Below, piece after piece: positions 34,568 through 45,161 of a stretch of DNA of 64,000 nucleotides (its first letter is position 1; every line of letters begins with the position of its first letter). A program made the position numbers and the translations under genes. Origin of the DNA: Klebsiella quasipneumoniae subsp. quasipneumoniae (GTDB lineage: Bacteria; Pseudomonadota; Gammaproteobacteria; Enterobacterales; Enterobacteriaceae); contig NZ_CP084876.1 in the NCBI RefSeq assembly GCF_020525925.1, positions 2,604,001-2,668,000 of the forward strand. Direction: 5' to 3'. The notes under the pieces were generated by a model. The model saw nothing but the letters and a program-made list of their open reading frames with translations. It ran no database searches and had not been told where the DNA came from.

Positions 34568-34849
34568 TCAGGCAAGGTCGTAGATACGCACGTCAGGCGC
34601 GCGGTTCAAATAGGGTTTGAGTGCCTCAACCACATCCGCGGTAAATAACTGAGATCCGAGATACGCTTCAGCCTGTTTAACCGTGTGGAAACCATGCAGA
34701 ACTTGCACATCTTCGGCACGTACCAACAGTTCTTTTGAAACAGCGCCGTCGATCGTTGAGAGGAATGGTGCTTTGTATTTTTGATATACCGCTGCAGCTG
34801 CTGCTCTGTTCTTTTCGCTGATATCCAGGTTGATCTGCAAATAAGCCAT
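34568..34849 (-). CDS. Small dimeric alpha/beta-barrel protein
   Basis: 93 residues, starting MAYLQINLDISEKNRAAAA and ending in a KPYLNRAPDVRIYDLA strand. The beta-alpha-alpha-beta pattern suggests an antibiotic-biosynthesis-monooxygenase (ABM) or related ferredoxin-like fold. It is the first gene of the operon and divergent from a LysR gene. Function not known. Confidence 0.6.
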   Translation of the reverse strand: MAYLQINLDISEKNRAAAAAVYQKYKAPFLSTIDGAVSKELLVRAEDVQVLHGFHTVKQAEAYLGSQLFTADVVEALKPYLNRAPDVRIYDLA

Positions 34850-35086
34850 TGAAAACTCCTTAATTCATTTATTCGCGGAAGTCATAAAGATAGCCTCAGG
34901 CCATACTTCGTTACGGTGACACTCGCTTGCCCATTGCAAAGAAAAGCTTTGCGCATAAAGTCGCCACTAAGTGTTGGGGGTACAATAATTTATTTTGTAA
35001 CCCTCACCGTTTCTGCATTATGTTAAGCAATACCCTCATGAACAAATGAGATAATCTTGGTTTTGTAAGAAGGTTTTCTATCAGGT

Positions 35087-36049
35087 ATGAAAACACCCGT
35101 TCATCTCAATGCATTACGTGCCTTTGAAGCCAGTGCGCGCCACCAGAGCTTTTCTCTTGCAGCCGAGGAGTTAAATGTCACCCCGGCAGCCGTCGGACAG
35201 CTGGTACGTTCACTTGAAGAAGTGGTCGGTTTTCCGCTGTTTCATCGTAGCAATAATCGTCGTGCCGCCCTCGTTTTAACAGAGCCTGCGCTGCGTGCGC
35301 TCCCCGATATACGCATGGGTTTTCAAAGCCTGAACCTGGGGATGACGCTCCTGCGGGAGGGCGCGACAAACGGTATTCTGAACGTAACCGTCAGCCCTGC
35401 CTTTGCGGCTAAGTGGTTATTACCACGTATTGAAGATTTCCAGCATAAATGGCCTGATATTGACGTGCGCCTGGAAACCAGCCTGAAGTTAATGGATTTT
35501 ACCGCACAGGGTATAGACGTAGGTATTCGCTATGGTCTGGGGCAATGGGAAGGATTAGAGGCAGAACGCTTAATGTCTGAGGAGGTTTTCCCAGTATGCG
35601 CCCCCTCTCTTATGGCAGTGAATCCAGCGATTAACTGTCTGACGGGGGTCACTGAGCAGACGCTTATTCACGATCTGTCGATGGAGCAACACCAGGATTT
35701 TATCACCTGGGATCGCTGGTTACGGCGCTTTAACGTCCAGTCGATAGCCCGTAAACCCGGCCTGCGAATAAATAACTCCGCCGCGGTACTTCAGGCAGCT
35801 ATTGATGGTCACGGCATCGCGCTGGCGAGGAGCATAATGGTTGATGATGACATCAAAAGCGGGCGCCTTCTTCGCTTATGTCCGGACGTTTCTCTGACAA
35901 GCCCGCTGTCTTATTATCTGGTCTACAGGCCAGGGTGTGAAAGCCTGCCGAAAATTGCCAATTTTCGTAAGTGGATAATTGAGCAAGCTCACGCGTTTAA
36001 TAACACCGTAAATCCCGGAAACCTCCCCAGCAAGAGCGATTCAGCGTAA
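35087..36049 (+). CDS. GcvA-like LysR regulator
   Basis: 320 residues. HLNALRAFEASARHQSFSLAAEELNVTPAAVGQLVRSLEE is the GcvA-type winged helix, and the effector domain contains GIDVGIRYGLGQWEG, also typical of GcvA relatives. It is divergent from the five-gene oxidoreductase operon across 237 bases and is its likely regulator. Confidence 0.87.
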   Translation: MKTPVHLNALRAFEASARHQSFSLAAEELNVTPAAVGQLVRSLEEVVGFPLFHRSNNRRAALVLTEPALRALPDIRMGFQSLNLGMTLLREGATNGILNVTVSPAFAAKWLLPRIEDFQHKWPDIDVRLETSLKLMDFTAQGIDVGIRYGLGQWEGLEAERLMSEEVFPVCAPSLMAVNPAINCLTGVTEQTLIHDLSMEQHQDFITWDRWLRRFNVQSIARKPGLRINNSAAVLQAAIDGHGIALARSIMVDDDIKSGRLLRLCPDVSLTSPLSYYLVYRPGCESLPKIANFRKWIIEQAHAFNNTVNPGNLPSKSDSA

Positions 36050-36321
36050 GTTCTGCTCGCTCCCGCTACGGCCTTGAATACTGGGTATCAGTCGCGCTCA
36101 AGGGGGCCAATATTGAATGCAGCCATGGGAGGAAGCATCCTTTACCATTAATACAAATCTTCGTCGCGCTTTGAATACCATGTCTGCTGCATGGAACATG
36201 CAAATCATGCTACGAACTCACAGAGTTTGTTTTCATCTTCACGCTTACGTAAAAAGTAAACCTTCCCTGACCATGATTATTTATACTCAGAAAACAGGTC
36301 ATTAAGAAAGGAAGCCACGCG

Positions 36322-37791
36322 TTGAAATGGGTAACCTGGTTAAAACGTATCGTGTTGTCCCTGCTGCTGTTGATTGTTGGCGCTCTGGGACTACGCGTTT
36401 ATGACATACAGCGCGGGCCCGATCTGCAGCTCTGGCATACCTGGGTTCCGCATGAGATGGGCGCGGATGAAATCGACGATGCTGACTGGAACGATTACCT
36501 CAACAAAGAGAATGCGCTCTTCGGTGAGGTAAAACGCCAGGTTTCCGATAAGCTGAACGCTGAACAGCAAACCGAACTGAATCGTTACTACAGTCACAGC
36601 CCCATCTATCCGGACTCGTTTCCCACCAACTGGAATCGGTCATACATTATGATGCCGGATGGCAAACCGAAAGGCGCTGTGGTGTTGCTGCATGGTCTGA
36701 CGGATACACCCTACAGTCTGCGGCATATCGCCGAAAATTACCGGCAACAGGGTTATGTCGCCATCGGTATCAGGTTACCGGGCCACGGGACGGTACCCGC
36801 CGGGCTGACCGACGTGGACTGGCAGGACTGGCTGGCCGCCACGCGCCTGGCGGTGAGAGAAGCGAAACGACTGACGAGTCATGATGCGCCCCTGCATATC
36901 GTCGGATTTTCCAACGGCGGCGCGCTGGCAATGAAGTATTCGCTGGACGCGCTGGATAATGCCGGACTGGCAAAACCCCAGCGGGTGATCCTGATTTCTC
37001 CGATGATCGGTATTACCCGCTTCGCGCGCTTTTCCGGCCTCGCGGGCTGGCCCGCGTTTCTTCCCGCCTTCTCGAAAGCCGCATGGTTAAACATCATGCC
37101 TGAGTTTAATCCGTTTAAATATAACTCCTTCCCGACGAATGCCGCGCGTCAGTCGTTTCTGCTGACCAAAGCGCTGCAAAAGCAGATAGTGACGGATTCG
37201 AGAAATCATAGGCTTAACAGCTTACCGCCGGTATTGACCTTTCAGTCCGTTGTGGATTCAACGGTCAGTACGCGGGCGATCGTGACGGCGCTGTATAACC
37301 GCTTGCCGGATAATGGCAGTGAAATTGTCCTCTTCGATTTAAATCATGCGGTCAGGTTTAATTCATTATTACGCCGGACGTCTTACACCGCGCTGGCGCG
37401 GTTGCTGCCCGCGGCGCCGCGGGCTTATCAAACCACGATCATCACTAACGCCAATTCCGCCAGTACAGAGATGGAAATTCGCACCACCCGCGCCGGGAAA
37501 ACAGACACCATGGTGGAAAAGCTGCAGGGAATGCACTATTTACCGGACGTCTACTCTCTTTCTCATGTCGCGCTCCCCTTCCCCTTGAGCGATTCGCTGT
37601 ACGGGCGCTATCCCCATCCGCTGAATCAATACGGGATCAGCCTCGGCACGTTTGCAGCTCGCGGTGAGCGTTCTGTGCTGGTTGTGGGTCTGGACTCGCT
37701 GATGCGCCAGTCTTCCAATCCGTTCTTTCCCTATATGATCAAGCGCATTGACGAAGGGATCGACACTCGCCCGGCGCTCTCCGGAAAATAA
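36322..37791 (+). CDS. Membrane-anchored alpha/beta hydrolase
   Basis: 489 residues. One N-terminal membrane segment (IVLSLLLLIVGALGLRVY) is followed by an alpha/beta-hydrolase domain: oxyanion loop VVLLHGLTDTPYS, nucleophile elbow GFSNGGALAM, and a late histidine in FDLNHAVRF. It probably sits in the periplasm attached to the inner membrane and acts as an esterase or lipase. TTG at 36322 is used as start; it has AAAGGAAG seven bases before it. A terminator follows directly. Confidence 0.82.
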   Translation: MKWVTWLKRIVLSLLLLIVGALGLRVYDIQRGPDLQLWHTWVPHEMGADEIDDADWNDYLNKENALFGEVKRQVSDKLNAEQQTELNRYYSHSPIYPDSFPTNWNRSYIMMPDGKPKGAVVLLHGLTDTPYSLRHIAENYRQQGYVAIGIRLPGHGTVPAGLTDVDWQDWLAATRLAVREAKRLTSHDAPLHIVGFSNGGALAMKYSLDALDNAGLAKPQRVILISPMIGITRFARFSGLAGWPAFLPAFSKAAWLNIMPEFNPFKYNSFPTNAARQSFLLTKALQKQIVTDSRNHRLNSLPPVLTFQSVVDSTVSTRAIVTALYNRLPDNGSEIVLFDLNHAVRFNSLLRRTSYTALARLLPAAPRAYQTTIITNANSASTEMEIRTTRAGKTDTMVEKLQGMHYLPDVYSLSHVALPFPLSDSLYGRYPHPLNQYGISLGTFAARGERSVLVVGLDSLMRQSSNPFFPYMIKRIDEGIDTRPALSGK

Positions 37792-37804
37792 CTCCCCTCT
37801 GGAT

Positions 37805-37828
37805 AAGTGGCCGCCGAGGCCACTTTTT
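37805..37828 (+). terminator. Rho-independent terminator after the hydrolase
   Basis: AAGTGGCC pairs with GGCCACTT around GCCGA and is followed by a T-run. Confidence 0.85.
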
Positions 37829-37843
37829 CCTGAGGGTGCTACA

Positions 37844-38719
37844 CTATGCTTTCGCCGACGTCGACAGCCACTGATATATCGAGGACAGGTCCTGCCCGGC
37901 AAATCCCGCATCCGCCGCCTGCTGCCACAGTTCGGCGATGTTATCCAGTCCCGGCATGGTGTGCGGCTCGGACAGGGACAAGGCCAGCCGGGCATCTTTC
38001 AGCGCATGCGCCAGCTGCATCTGCGGCGCGAATTGCTCATTGGCGATGGCGTCCAGTTTGACTTTGACATAGGGCGCCGCCAGCGGGCCGCCCTCCAGGG
38101 CGCTCCACAGCTGGTCGGGGGTAAAGCCCAGCGTCTTCGCCAGCTGTGCGCTTTCCGCGATGCCCTGCATCATCGCAATCAGCCAGGCATTGAGGACCAG
38201 CTTCATTTTCTGGCTGTTGCCCGCCTCGCCAAACCACTGCGTCCCACGTGAGATAGCGGCAAATACCTGTTCCGCCGGGCCACACTTTTCACGATCTCCG
38301 CTGGCGAGCACCAGGATCTGCGCCTTCTCCGCCGGGGCTTTGGTCCCTGAAACCGGGGCATCGACGAAGGTCATCGCCGGCTGACGCTCCCGCAACAAGG
38401 CAATAGCCTCCTGGGTCTCCGCCAGGCCGATGGTGCCCATCTGGCAATAGATCGCCTGCGGCTGACAGGCAGGCGCTATTTGCGCCAGTACCTGCAGGGT
38501 AGCCTGACCATCGGCGAGCATACTGATGATCACCTCGGCATCGGCCACCGCCTGCTGCGGCGTGGCGTGCAGGGATAATCCCTGCGCCTGTAAATCCTCG
38601 CCGCGCGCTGGCGAACGGTTCCAGCCCGCGACGGTAAAGCCCTTCTTCAGCAGATTGCTGGCAAAAGCGTGTCCCATGGCGCCGAGTCCCAGCACCGCGA
38701 CTTTTGGTAATGTACTCAT
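37844..38719 (-). CDS. 3-hydroxyisobutyrate-dehydrogenase-family NAD(P) oxidoreductase
   Basis: 291 residues. The GLGAMGHAFASNLLKKG nucleotide loop with WNRSP, then FVDAPVSGTKAPAEKA and a catalytic lysine in GNSQKMKLVLN, match the beta-hydroxyacid dehydrogenase family (HIBADH, GarR, TsaR and imine reductase relatives). The substrate is not evident. Next to it on the same strand is a LysR gene with a 130-base gap. Confidence 0.85.
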   Translation of the reverse strand: MSTLPKVAVLGLGAMGHAFASNLLKKGFTVAGWNRSPARGEDLQAQGLSLHATPQQAVADAEVIISMLADGQATLQVLAQIAPACQPQAIYCQMGTIGLAETQEAIALLRERQPAMTFVDAPVSGTKAPAEKAQILVLASGDREKCGPAEQVFAAISRGTQWFGEAGNSQKMKLVLNAWLIAMMQGIAESAQLAKTLGFTPDQLWSALEGGPLAAPYVKVKLDAIANEQFAPQMQLAHALKDARLALSLSEPHTMPGLDNIAELWQQAADAGFAGQDLSSIYQWLSTSAKA

Positions 38720-38849
38720 CTTGTCTGTCCTGATTCGCGTGTTAATAAATGGCGGACGTCTACTATCGCATCTCTGGCACGGATGTCAGTAGCAATAACC
38801 GCCATATAAAGTGACACTGTCACTATATGATAGCCACATTTATCACGGC

Positions 38850-39734
38850 TCAGGGCTGGCGGAGCCACTCCAGCAAGCGGCGCATCGCTGGCGACAGGCG
38901 TTCGTCATCCTGATAGCACAGGCACAGCCGACGCAGCGCCCAGCGATCCTGCAATGTGATAACGGCGAACCGGTAGCGTGGCAGGTAGCGTTCGGCAATA
39001 ACGCGCGGCAGGATCGCCCCGCCGGCGCCGTGAGCCACCATCTCGCAAAGCCCTTCAAAATGGCTCATCCTGATGCGGACGTTCAGCGCCTGGCCGACTC
39101 CGGCGGCCTGCTCTTCGATATGCTGCTGCAGCGCGCTGGTCTGATAGAGCGCGACCAGCGGCTCATGGATGATCGTTGCGAAAGCCACCTCGGCGGCGTC
39201 ACTCAAGGCATGGGCCGGCGGCACGATCAGCACCAGGGGATCCTCAGCGACGGGCTCCAGGCGCAACGGCCCGGGGTCGACCGCATCGGACACCACCCCG
39301 GCCTGCGCCACGCCAGCCAGAATGCTGCTGACAATATCCGCGCTGGTGCGCTCTTCGGTGTCGATCTGTATCCCGGGATGCGCGGCCATCCACGCGGCGA
39401 GCTTGCCCGGCAGAAAAGCCGACATCGCCGAGGTATTGGCAAACAGGCGCAGCGTGCCCTGCTGACCGCGGACGAAGGCGTGCATCGCCTGGCGCAGACG
39501 CCGCTGCTGCTCTAACAACGGACGGGCATGGCGCGCCAGCACCTCCCCGGCCTCGGTCGTTGTCACCCCCCGGGCATGACGGTGCAGCAGCGGCACACCG
39601 ACCTCCGCTTCCATTTTGCGCAGCCTTTCGCTGGCGGAGGCCAGCGCCAGATGGGCCGCCGCCGCCCCGCCGGTAATGCTGCCGCTATCCACGATGGCGA
39701 TAAACAGTCGCAGATCGGCGAGATCCAGTCGCAT
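38850..39734 (-). CDS. LysR-family regulator
   Basis: About 294 residues. The N-terminal winged helix LRLFIAIVDSGSITGGAAAAHLALASASERLRKME and an effector domain are clear. ATG 39734 follows AAAGGAGGG; the longer frame to 39779 lacks a site. It is divergent from the TauE-type exporter gene and adjacent to the dehydrogenase, either of which it may control. Confidence 0.85.
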   Translation of the reverse strand: MRLDLADLRLFIAIVDSGSITGGAAAAHLALASASERLRKMEAEVGVPLLHRHARGVTTTEAGEVLARHARPLLEQQRRLRQAMHAFVRGQQGTLRLFANTSAMSAFLPGKLAAWMAAHPGIQIDTEERTSADIVSSILAGVAQAGVVSDAVDPGPLRLEPVAEDPLVLIVPPAHALSDAAEVAFATIIHEPLVALYQTSALQQHIEEQAAGVGQALNVRIRMSHFEGLCEMVAHGAGGAILPRVIAERYLPRYRFAVITLQDRWALRRLCLCYQDDERLSPAMRRLLEWLRQP

Positions 39735-39841
39735 AAGCCCTCCTTTCCCTTCGGTTTTACCGTAGCCTGTGGGCAACATACCGCATTGTCCACCCGGCGA
39801 CCAGCTGTTTCAATGCCCTTCTCTGAGCCGATAAGTGAGCC

Positions 39842-40597
39842 ATGATGTTTGATCTTCACACTCTCTGTTTACTGCTGATCTTTATCGCCGCCGGGCTGGT
39901 CAAAGGGGTGACCGGCATGGGACTGCCCACCGTGGCGATGGGCCTGCTTGGCCTGCTGATGCCGCCACCGGCCGCGGCGGCCCTGCTGGTGCTCCCCTCG
40001 CTGTTAACCAATCTCTGGCAACTGCTGGCAGGCCCCGCGCTAGCGCAGATTGTGCGTCGCCTCTGGTTAATGATGACCGGGATGATTATCGGCACGCTGG
40101 CGGGATCGTCACTGCTCATCCACCTGAACCCGCGGTGGTCGTCGCTGGCGCTGGGCGTCGTGCTGATAGCTTATGCCGGATACGCGCTCCGTGGTCCGGC
40201 GGTGCAGGTTTCCGCCCGCGTGGAAAAGCGCCTGTCGCCGCTGATGGGCGGACTGACCGGACTGATCACCGGGGCGACCGGGGTATTCGTTATTCCGGCG
40301 GTGCCCTGGCTGCAGGCGCTGGGCTTTCGTCGCGACGAGCTGGTCCAGGCCCTGGGACTGTCGTTCACCCTCTCCACTCTGGCGATGGCGGCCGGCCTCT
40401 CCCTGCACGCTGGCTGGCGCGCAGAGTCGCTGCTGCTGTCGACGCTGGCGCTGTTGCCCGCGCTGCTCGGCATGTGGCTGGGACAGCGGATCCGCTCGCG
40501 TCTCAGCCCGCAGCGCTTTCGTCAGGGCTTTCTGTTGTTCCTGCTGGCGCTGGGGCTGGAACTTGTCCTCCGGGGGCTGCTGGGGGGATCGGCCTAG
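39842..40597 (+). CDS. TauE/SafE-family sulfite/organic anion exporter
   Basis: 251 residues with about eight membrane segments. GLVKGVTGMGLPTVAMGLLGL near the start and GLTGLITGATGVFVIPAVPWLQALG in the second half form the inverted family repeat. Members export sulfite, sulfoacetate or other anions. It ends four bases into the next, converging GntR gene. Confidence 0.85.
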   Translation: MMFDLHTLCLLLIFIAAGLVKGVTGMGLPTVAMGLLGLLMPPPAAAALLVLPSLLTNLWQLLAGPALAQIVRRLWLMMTGMIIGTLAGSSLLIHLNPRWSSLALGVVLIAYAGYALRGPAVQVSARVEKRLSPLMGGLTGLITGATGVFVIPAVPWLQALGFRRDELVQALGLSFTLSTLAMAAGLSLHAGWRAESLLLSTLALLPALLGMWLGQRIRSRLSPQRFRQGFLLFLLALGLELVLRGLLGGSA

Positions 40598-41346
40598 CGG
40601 CGGGTAATGTGCTTCACATTGTATTTACTGGTGTTCTGGTAGATTTCTGAGAAATCAACGATCGTCCGGTTCTGGGCGTAGCTGACAGACTGCACCCGTA
40701 GCAGGAGGCTGTTAGGCGCCACCTGCAGCAGCTCCGCCTGCTCGCGGGTCGCCAGCACCGGCGTATAGCTGCGGTGGCTCTCGATAATGGTGATATGGCA
40801 CTCTTTTTTGAAATAGTTGAACTTAGACTGCTCAAGGTTACCCACGCTGAGCCACGGAAAAGCGGCGTACGGAATGTAGCTGTTCTCCACCAGGATCGGG
40901 ACCTCATCAATCAGGCGCAGCCGCCTGACGTAGTAGACTTTCTCTCCCGGCTGGATCTTTAACTGCTGGGCAATGGCCGGCGGGGCGTCAAGCAAGGTGA
41001 ACTCAATGACCTTATTACGGTAGTTGGTGACCCCCACCACCTGCATCTGGTAGTTAAACCCCTCCAGCTCGCCGCCATGATAGTTACTCTTACGCATAAT
41101 GCAGGTTCCGCTGCCGTGCCGCCGGGCGATCAGCTTTTCCTCCTCCAGTAGCGCCAGCGCTTTGCGCAGCGTCATCACCGAGACCTGCAGCTCCGCAGCC
41201 AGCGCTTTTTCGCTGGGCAGCATATCCCCGACGGCGTAGTCGTCGCTGTTGATACGGGCCTTCAGTTCGCTGGCAATCTTTTTATAAATCACTTTTAGAT
41301 GTCTCGTTGAGATGGAGGGTGTGGAAAAGAACGACAAATAACGCAT
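40594..41346 (-). CDS. GntR/UTRA (HutC-type) regulator
   Basis: 250 residues. The winged helix (MLPSEKALAAELQVSVMTLRKAL) is followed by a UTRA ligand domain (VYYVRRLRLIDEVPILVENSYIP). UTRA regulators of PTS operons bind phosphosugars. It is divergent from the EIICB-GH4 operon and very likely represses it until a phospho-alpha-glucoside is present. Confidence 0.87.
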   Translation of the reverse strand: MRYLSFFSTPSISTRHLKVIYKKIASELKARINSDDYAVGDMLPSEKALAAELQVSVMTLRKALALLEEEKLIARRHGSGTCIMRKSNYHGGELEGFNYQMQVVGVTNYRNKVIEFTLLDAPPAIAQQLKIQPGEKVYYVRRLRLIDEVPILVENSYIPYAAFPWLSVGNLEQSKFNYFKKECHITIIESHRSYTPVLATREQAELLQVAPNSLLLRVQSVSYAQNRTIVDFSEIYQNTSKYNVKHITRR

Positions 41347-41559
41347 TGTATTTACAGATAATAGTTAACTTTTACGCAAGAGATTAGACGTTAACTCATC
41401 TATAAAAATGGCTATATTTATATATCTCTCCTGCAACAATATATATGACTTTCGTCACAGATGGCCTTTTTCCTGCTCGGGATCCCGGTGGTCTGCTCCT
41501 AGTCTGATAAGCCTATTGATCAGGTGATGACAGCGGGCTATGAAGACGAGAGGACAACC

Positions 41560-43098
41560 ATGATTGGCGTGAAAAAGCTTCAGGACTTTTCCAAGGCGAT
41601 GATCGGGCCGGTGCTGTATCTGCCGGCTATCGGCCTGTTGATCGCCCTGTTCAGCATGACCACCAACCGGCTGTGGGTGGAGGAAAGCAGCGGGATCTAT
41701 TTGTTAGGGAAATTCGTCTCCAGCATGCTCTGGGCGCTGATGAACAATCTCGGGTTTCTGTTCTGCCTCGGGCTGGCAAGTGGTCTGGCGAAAACCCGCA
41801 AAGCCGAAGCCGCTTTCGTGGCGGCCATGACCTGGCTGGTCTACCTGGCGGCGAACAACAGCTGGCTGACCCTGACCCATCGCCTGGCGACCGGGGCCAC
41901 CAACGCGCAACTGTATGGCAGCGGACAAACCTACATCTTCGGTTTTCAGGTTATCGATATGGGCGTGTTCCTCGGTATTATCCTTGGCTGCGCTGTCGCC
42001 TTTGTTCACAATCGCGTGGTCGGCATCGAATTTCGCGGCGCGCTGTCGATCTACGGCAACAGCAAGCTGGTGCTGATCGTGATGCTGCCGCTGGTGGGCC
42101 TGTTTGCTATCGCCACCGTCTATCTCTGGCCGGTGGTGGAGTTGGGCATCTCGGCGCTGACCGGCTTTATGAAATCATTTGGCGCCATCGGGGTCTTCCT
42201 GTACGGCTTTCTCAACCGCTTCCTGATCCCCACCGGGCTGCATCATCTGATCTGGTCGCCGTTCGTCTTTACCTCTATCGGCGGTCAGCTGCTGATTGAT
42301 GGCCAGACCGTCATTGGCGCCAAGCCCATTTTCCTCGCCGAAATCGCCCGTCATCCCGTTGACGCGCTCAGTGATTCCGCCCGCTTTTTAACCTATGGGA
42401 TGGTGAAGATTTTTGGCACCGCTGGTATGGCGCTCGCCTTCTACCGCACGGCGAAACCGGAGAATAAACAGCGACTCAAAGTCACGCTGATCCCCTTAAT
42501 TGTCACCTCAGTGCTGGTGGGGATCACCGAACCGTTTGAGTTTCTCTTTATCTTCACCGCCCCGCTGCTGTGGCTTATCTACTCACTGCTGGACGGTTTC
42601 TTCCAGATGCTGGCCTGGCTGCTTCACGTGCGGGTCTGCGCCACAAACGGTCTTATCGATTTTGTCGTCTATAACCTGCCCGCCGGCGCCAGCGTGACGC
42701 GCTGGCCGGTATTTGTCCTGCTCGGCCTGCTGGAAACCGCCACCATGTACCTGGTCGGCACCTTCTGCATTACCCGCCTGCAAATGCTTACCCCGGGGCG
42801 CGAAGCCGCTGCCGATGCGGCGTCTTCCCCACAGACGGATCAGGCGCATGGCGATTCAGACAAAGGCGCGCTGGTGATTGCGGGGCTGGGCGGTAAAGAG
42901 AATGTTTGTACGGTGGAAAACTGTTTTACCCGTCTGCGGGTCGATGTGCGCGACCCTGCTCTCATCAAGCAGACGCTGTTGAAAGAGAGCGGCGGGAGCA
43001 GCGTGCTGATTAAAGGCAATCATGTCCAGGTGATCTATGGCCTGGGGGTTAACAAAATTCGAACGGCGGTCAACGCCAGTCTGGGTGTAACTGAATAA
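41560..43098 (+). CDS. PTS alpha-glucoside EIICB component
   Basis: About 512 residues. The EIIC membrane domain of the glucose/maltose group (residues 1-420) has the LIPTGLHHLIWSPF and GITEPFEFLFIF motifs; after a linker, the EIIB domain has the phospho-cysteine in VENCFTRLRVDVRD. There is no EIIA, so phosphate must come from EIIA-Glc (Crr). It resembles GlvC/AglB/MalX-type permeases for maltose or sucrose isomers. ATG 41560 is taken as start. The gap to the GH4 gene is 11 bases. Confidence 0.88.
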   Translation: MIGVKKLQDFSKAMIGPVLYLPAIGLLIALFSMTTNRLWVEESSGIYLLGKFVSSMLWALMNNLGFLFCLGLASGLAKTRKAEAAFVAAMTWLVYLAANNSWLTLTHRLATGATNAQLYGSGQTYIFGFQVIDMGVFLGIILGCAVAFVHNRVVGIEFRGALSIYGNSKLVLIVMLPLVGLFAIATVYLWPVVELGISALTGFMKSFGAIGVFLYGFLNRFLIPTGLHHLIWSPFVFTSIGGQLLIDGQTVIGAKPIFLAEIARHPVDALSDSARFLTYGMVKIFGTAGMALAFYRTAKPENKQRLKVTLIPLIVTSVLVGITEPFEFLFIFTAPLLWLIYSLLDGFFQMLAWLLHVRVCATNGLIDFVVYNLPAGASVTRWPVFVLLGLLETATMYLVGTFCITRLQMLTPGREAAADAASSPQTDQAHGDSDKGALVIAGLGGKENVCTVENCFTRLRVDVRDPALIKQTLLKESGGSSVLIKGNHVQVIYGLGVNKIRTAVNASLGVTE

Positions 43099-43109
43099 CG
43101 AGGTGGTAA

Positions 43110-44438
<1,329 letters not shown>

Positions 44439-44449
44439 TTTTTTGCCGC

Positions 44450-44482
44450 AACCCTGCCGGGAGACCTTCTCTCCGCAGGGTT
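44450..44482 (+). terminator. Stem-loop after the GH4 gene
   Basis: AACCCTGC pairs with GCAGGGTT, extended by GGAGA/TCTCC with a small bulge. No T-run, so likely a transcript end or stabiliser. Confidence 0.55.
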
Positions 44483-45161
44483 ATCAGCGGCATCCGTCCC
44501 GCGATGCCTGCCCCATAACCTCCCTCCGCACAGACGCGTCAATGGCCTGCGCTACCCCCTCCAGACCGACGCCCCAGAGTCGCCAGCCACGCTTTTCCCT
44601 GATCGGAGTAATGAAATATAAATTCTATTCTTCGATATTATGGCGTAAAGATGTGATCTGCGTTGTATTCTTTGAGTTACATTAACCCACTGAAAACAAC
44701 ATCATTATTACTCACTCGCAAAATTAACCCCCTTTTCATGGGGGTATCGCGCTGCATGCCATTGTGATTGGCTTCATGTATTTACCTTCCTGCAACACTG
44801 ATTTGAAATTAAATTTTCATAATGTGATCTTGTAGCATGCTCGTTCCATTTCTTTGTGCCATATTCTTATCACAGTAAATCGCCGGAACGACAGCAACAT
44901 GCCACACCAGGGCGCTGTCCTGCCGACGCACTGAAGACCGCTAACCCCGAAAAGGAGAACGGATATCGACAACATCCATATCACCACCAAGCCGTAAACC
45001 TCTTTGACCGCCATTGCTTAGCGTACCCTGCCATGTGCTGAGCAATTACACAAAGAAGAAAATCATTGAATTCAGTTAGATACGACAACACAGGCGTGAT
45101 AAATCCTGACTGGGGAGATGTATTTTTATCTTGTGTCGTTCAACAAAATAAAGGGACTACC
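44483..45161. other. Long intergenic region before the sugar porter
   Basis: About 680 bases, A+T-rich from 44610 on. Several TGTGATC half-sites (44653, 44821) hint at CRP control of the porter, but no full site is seen. An in-frame extension of the porter to 45066 lacks coding character. No gene found. Confidence 0.4.

Noticed and set aside
36117..36305. 62-codon frame before the alpha/beta hydrolase
   Set aside because: No start signal, no recognisable features; intergenic.
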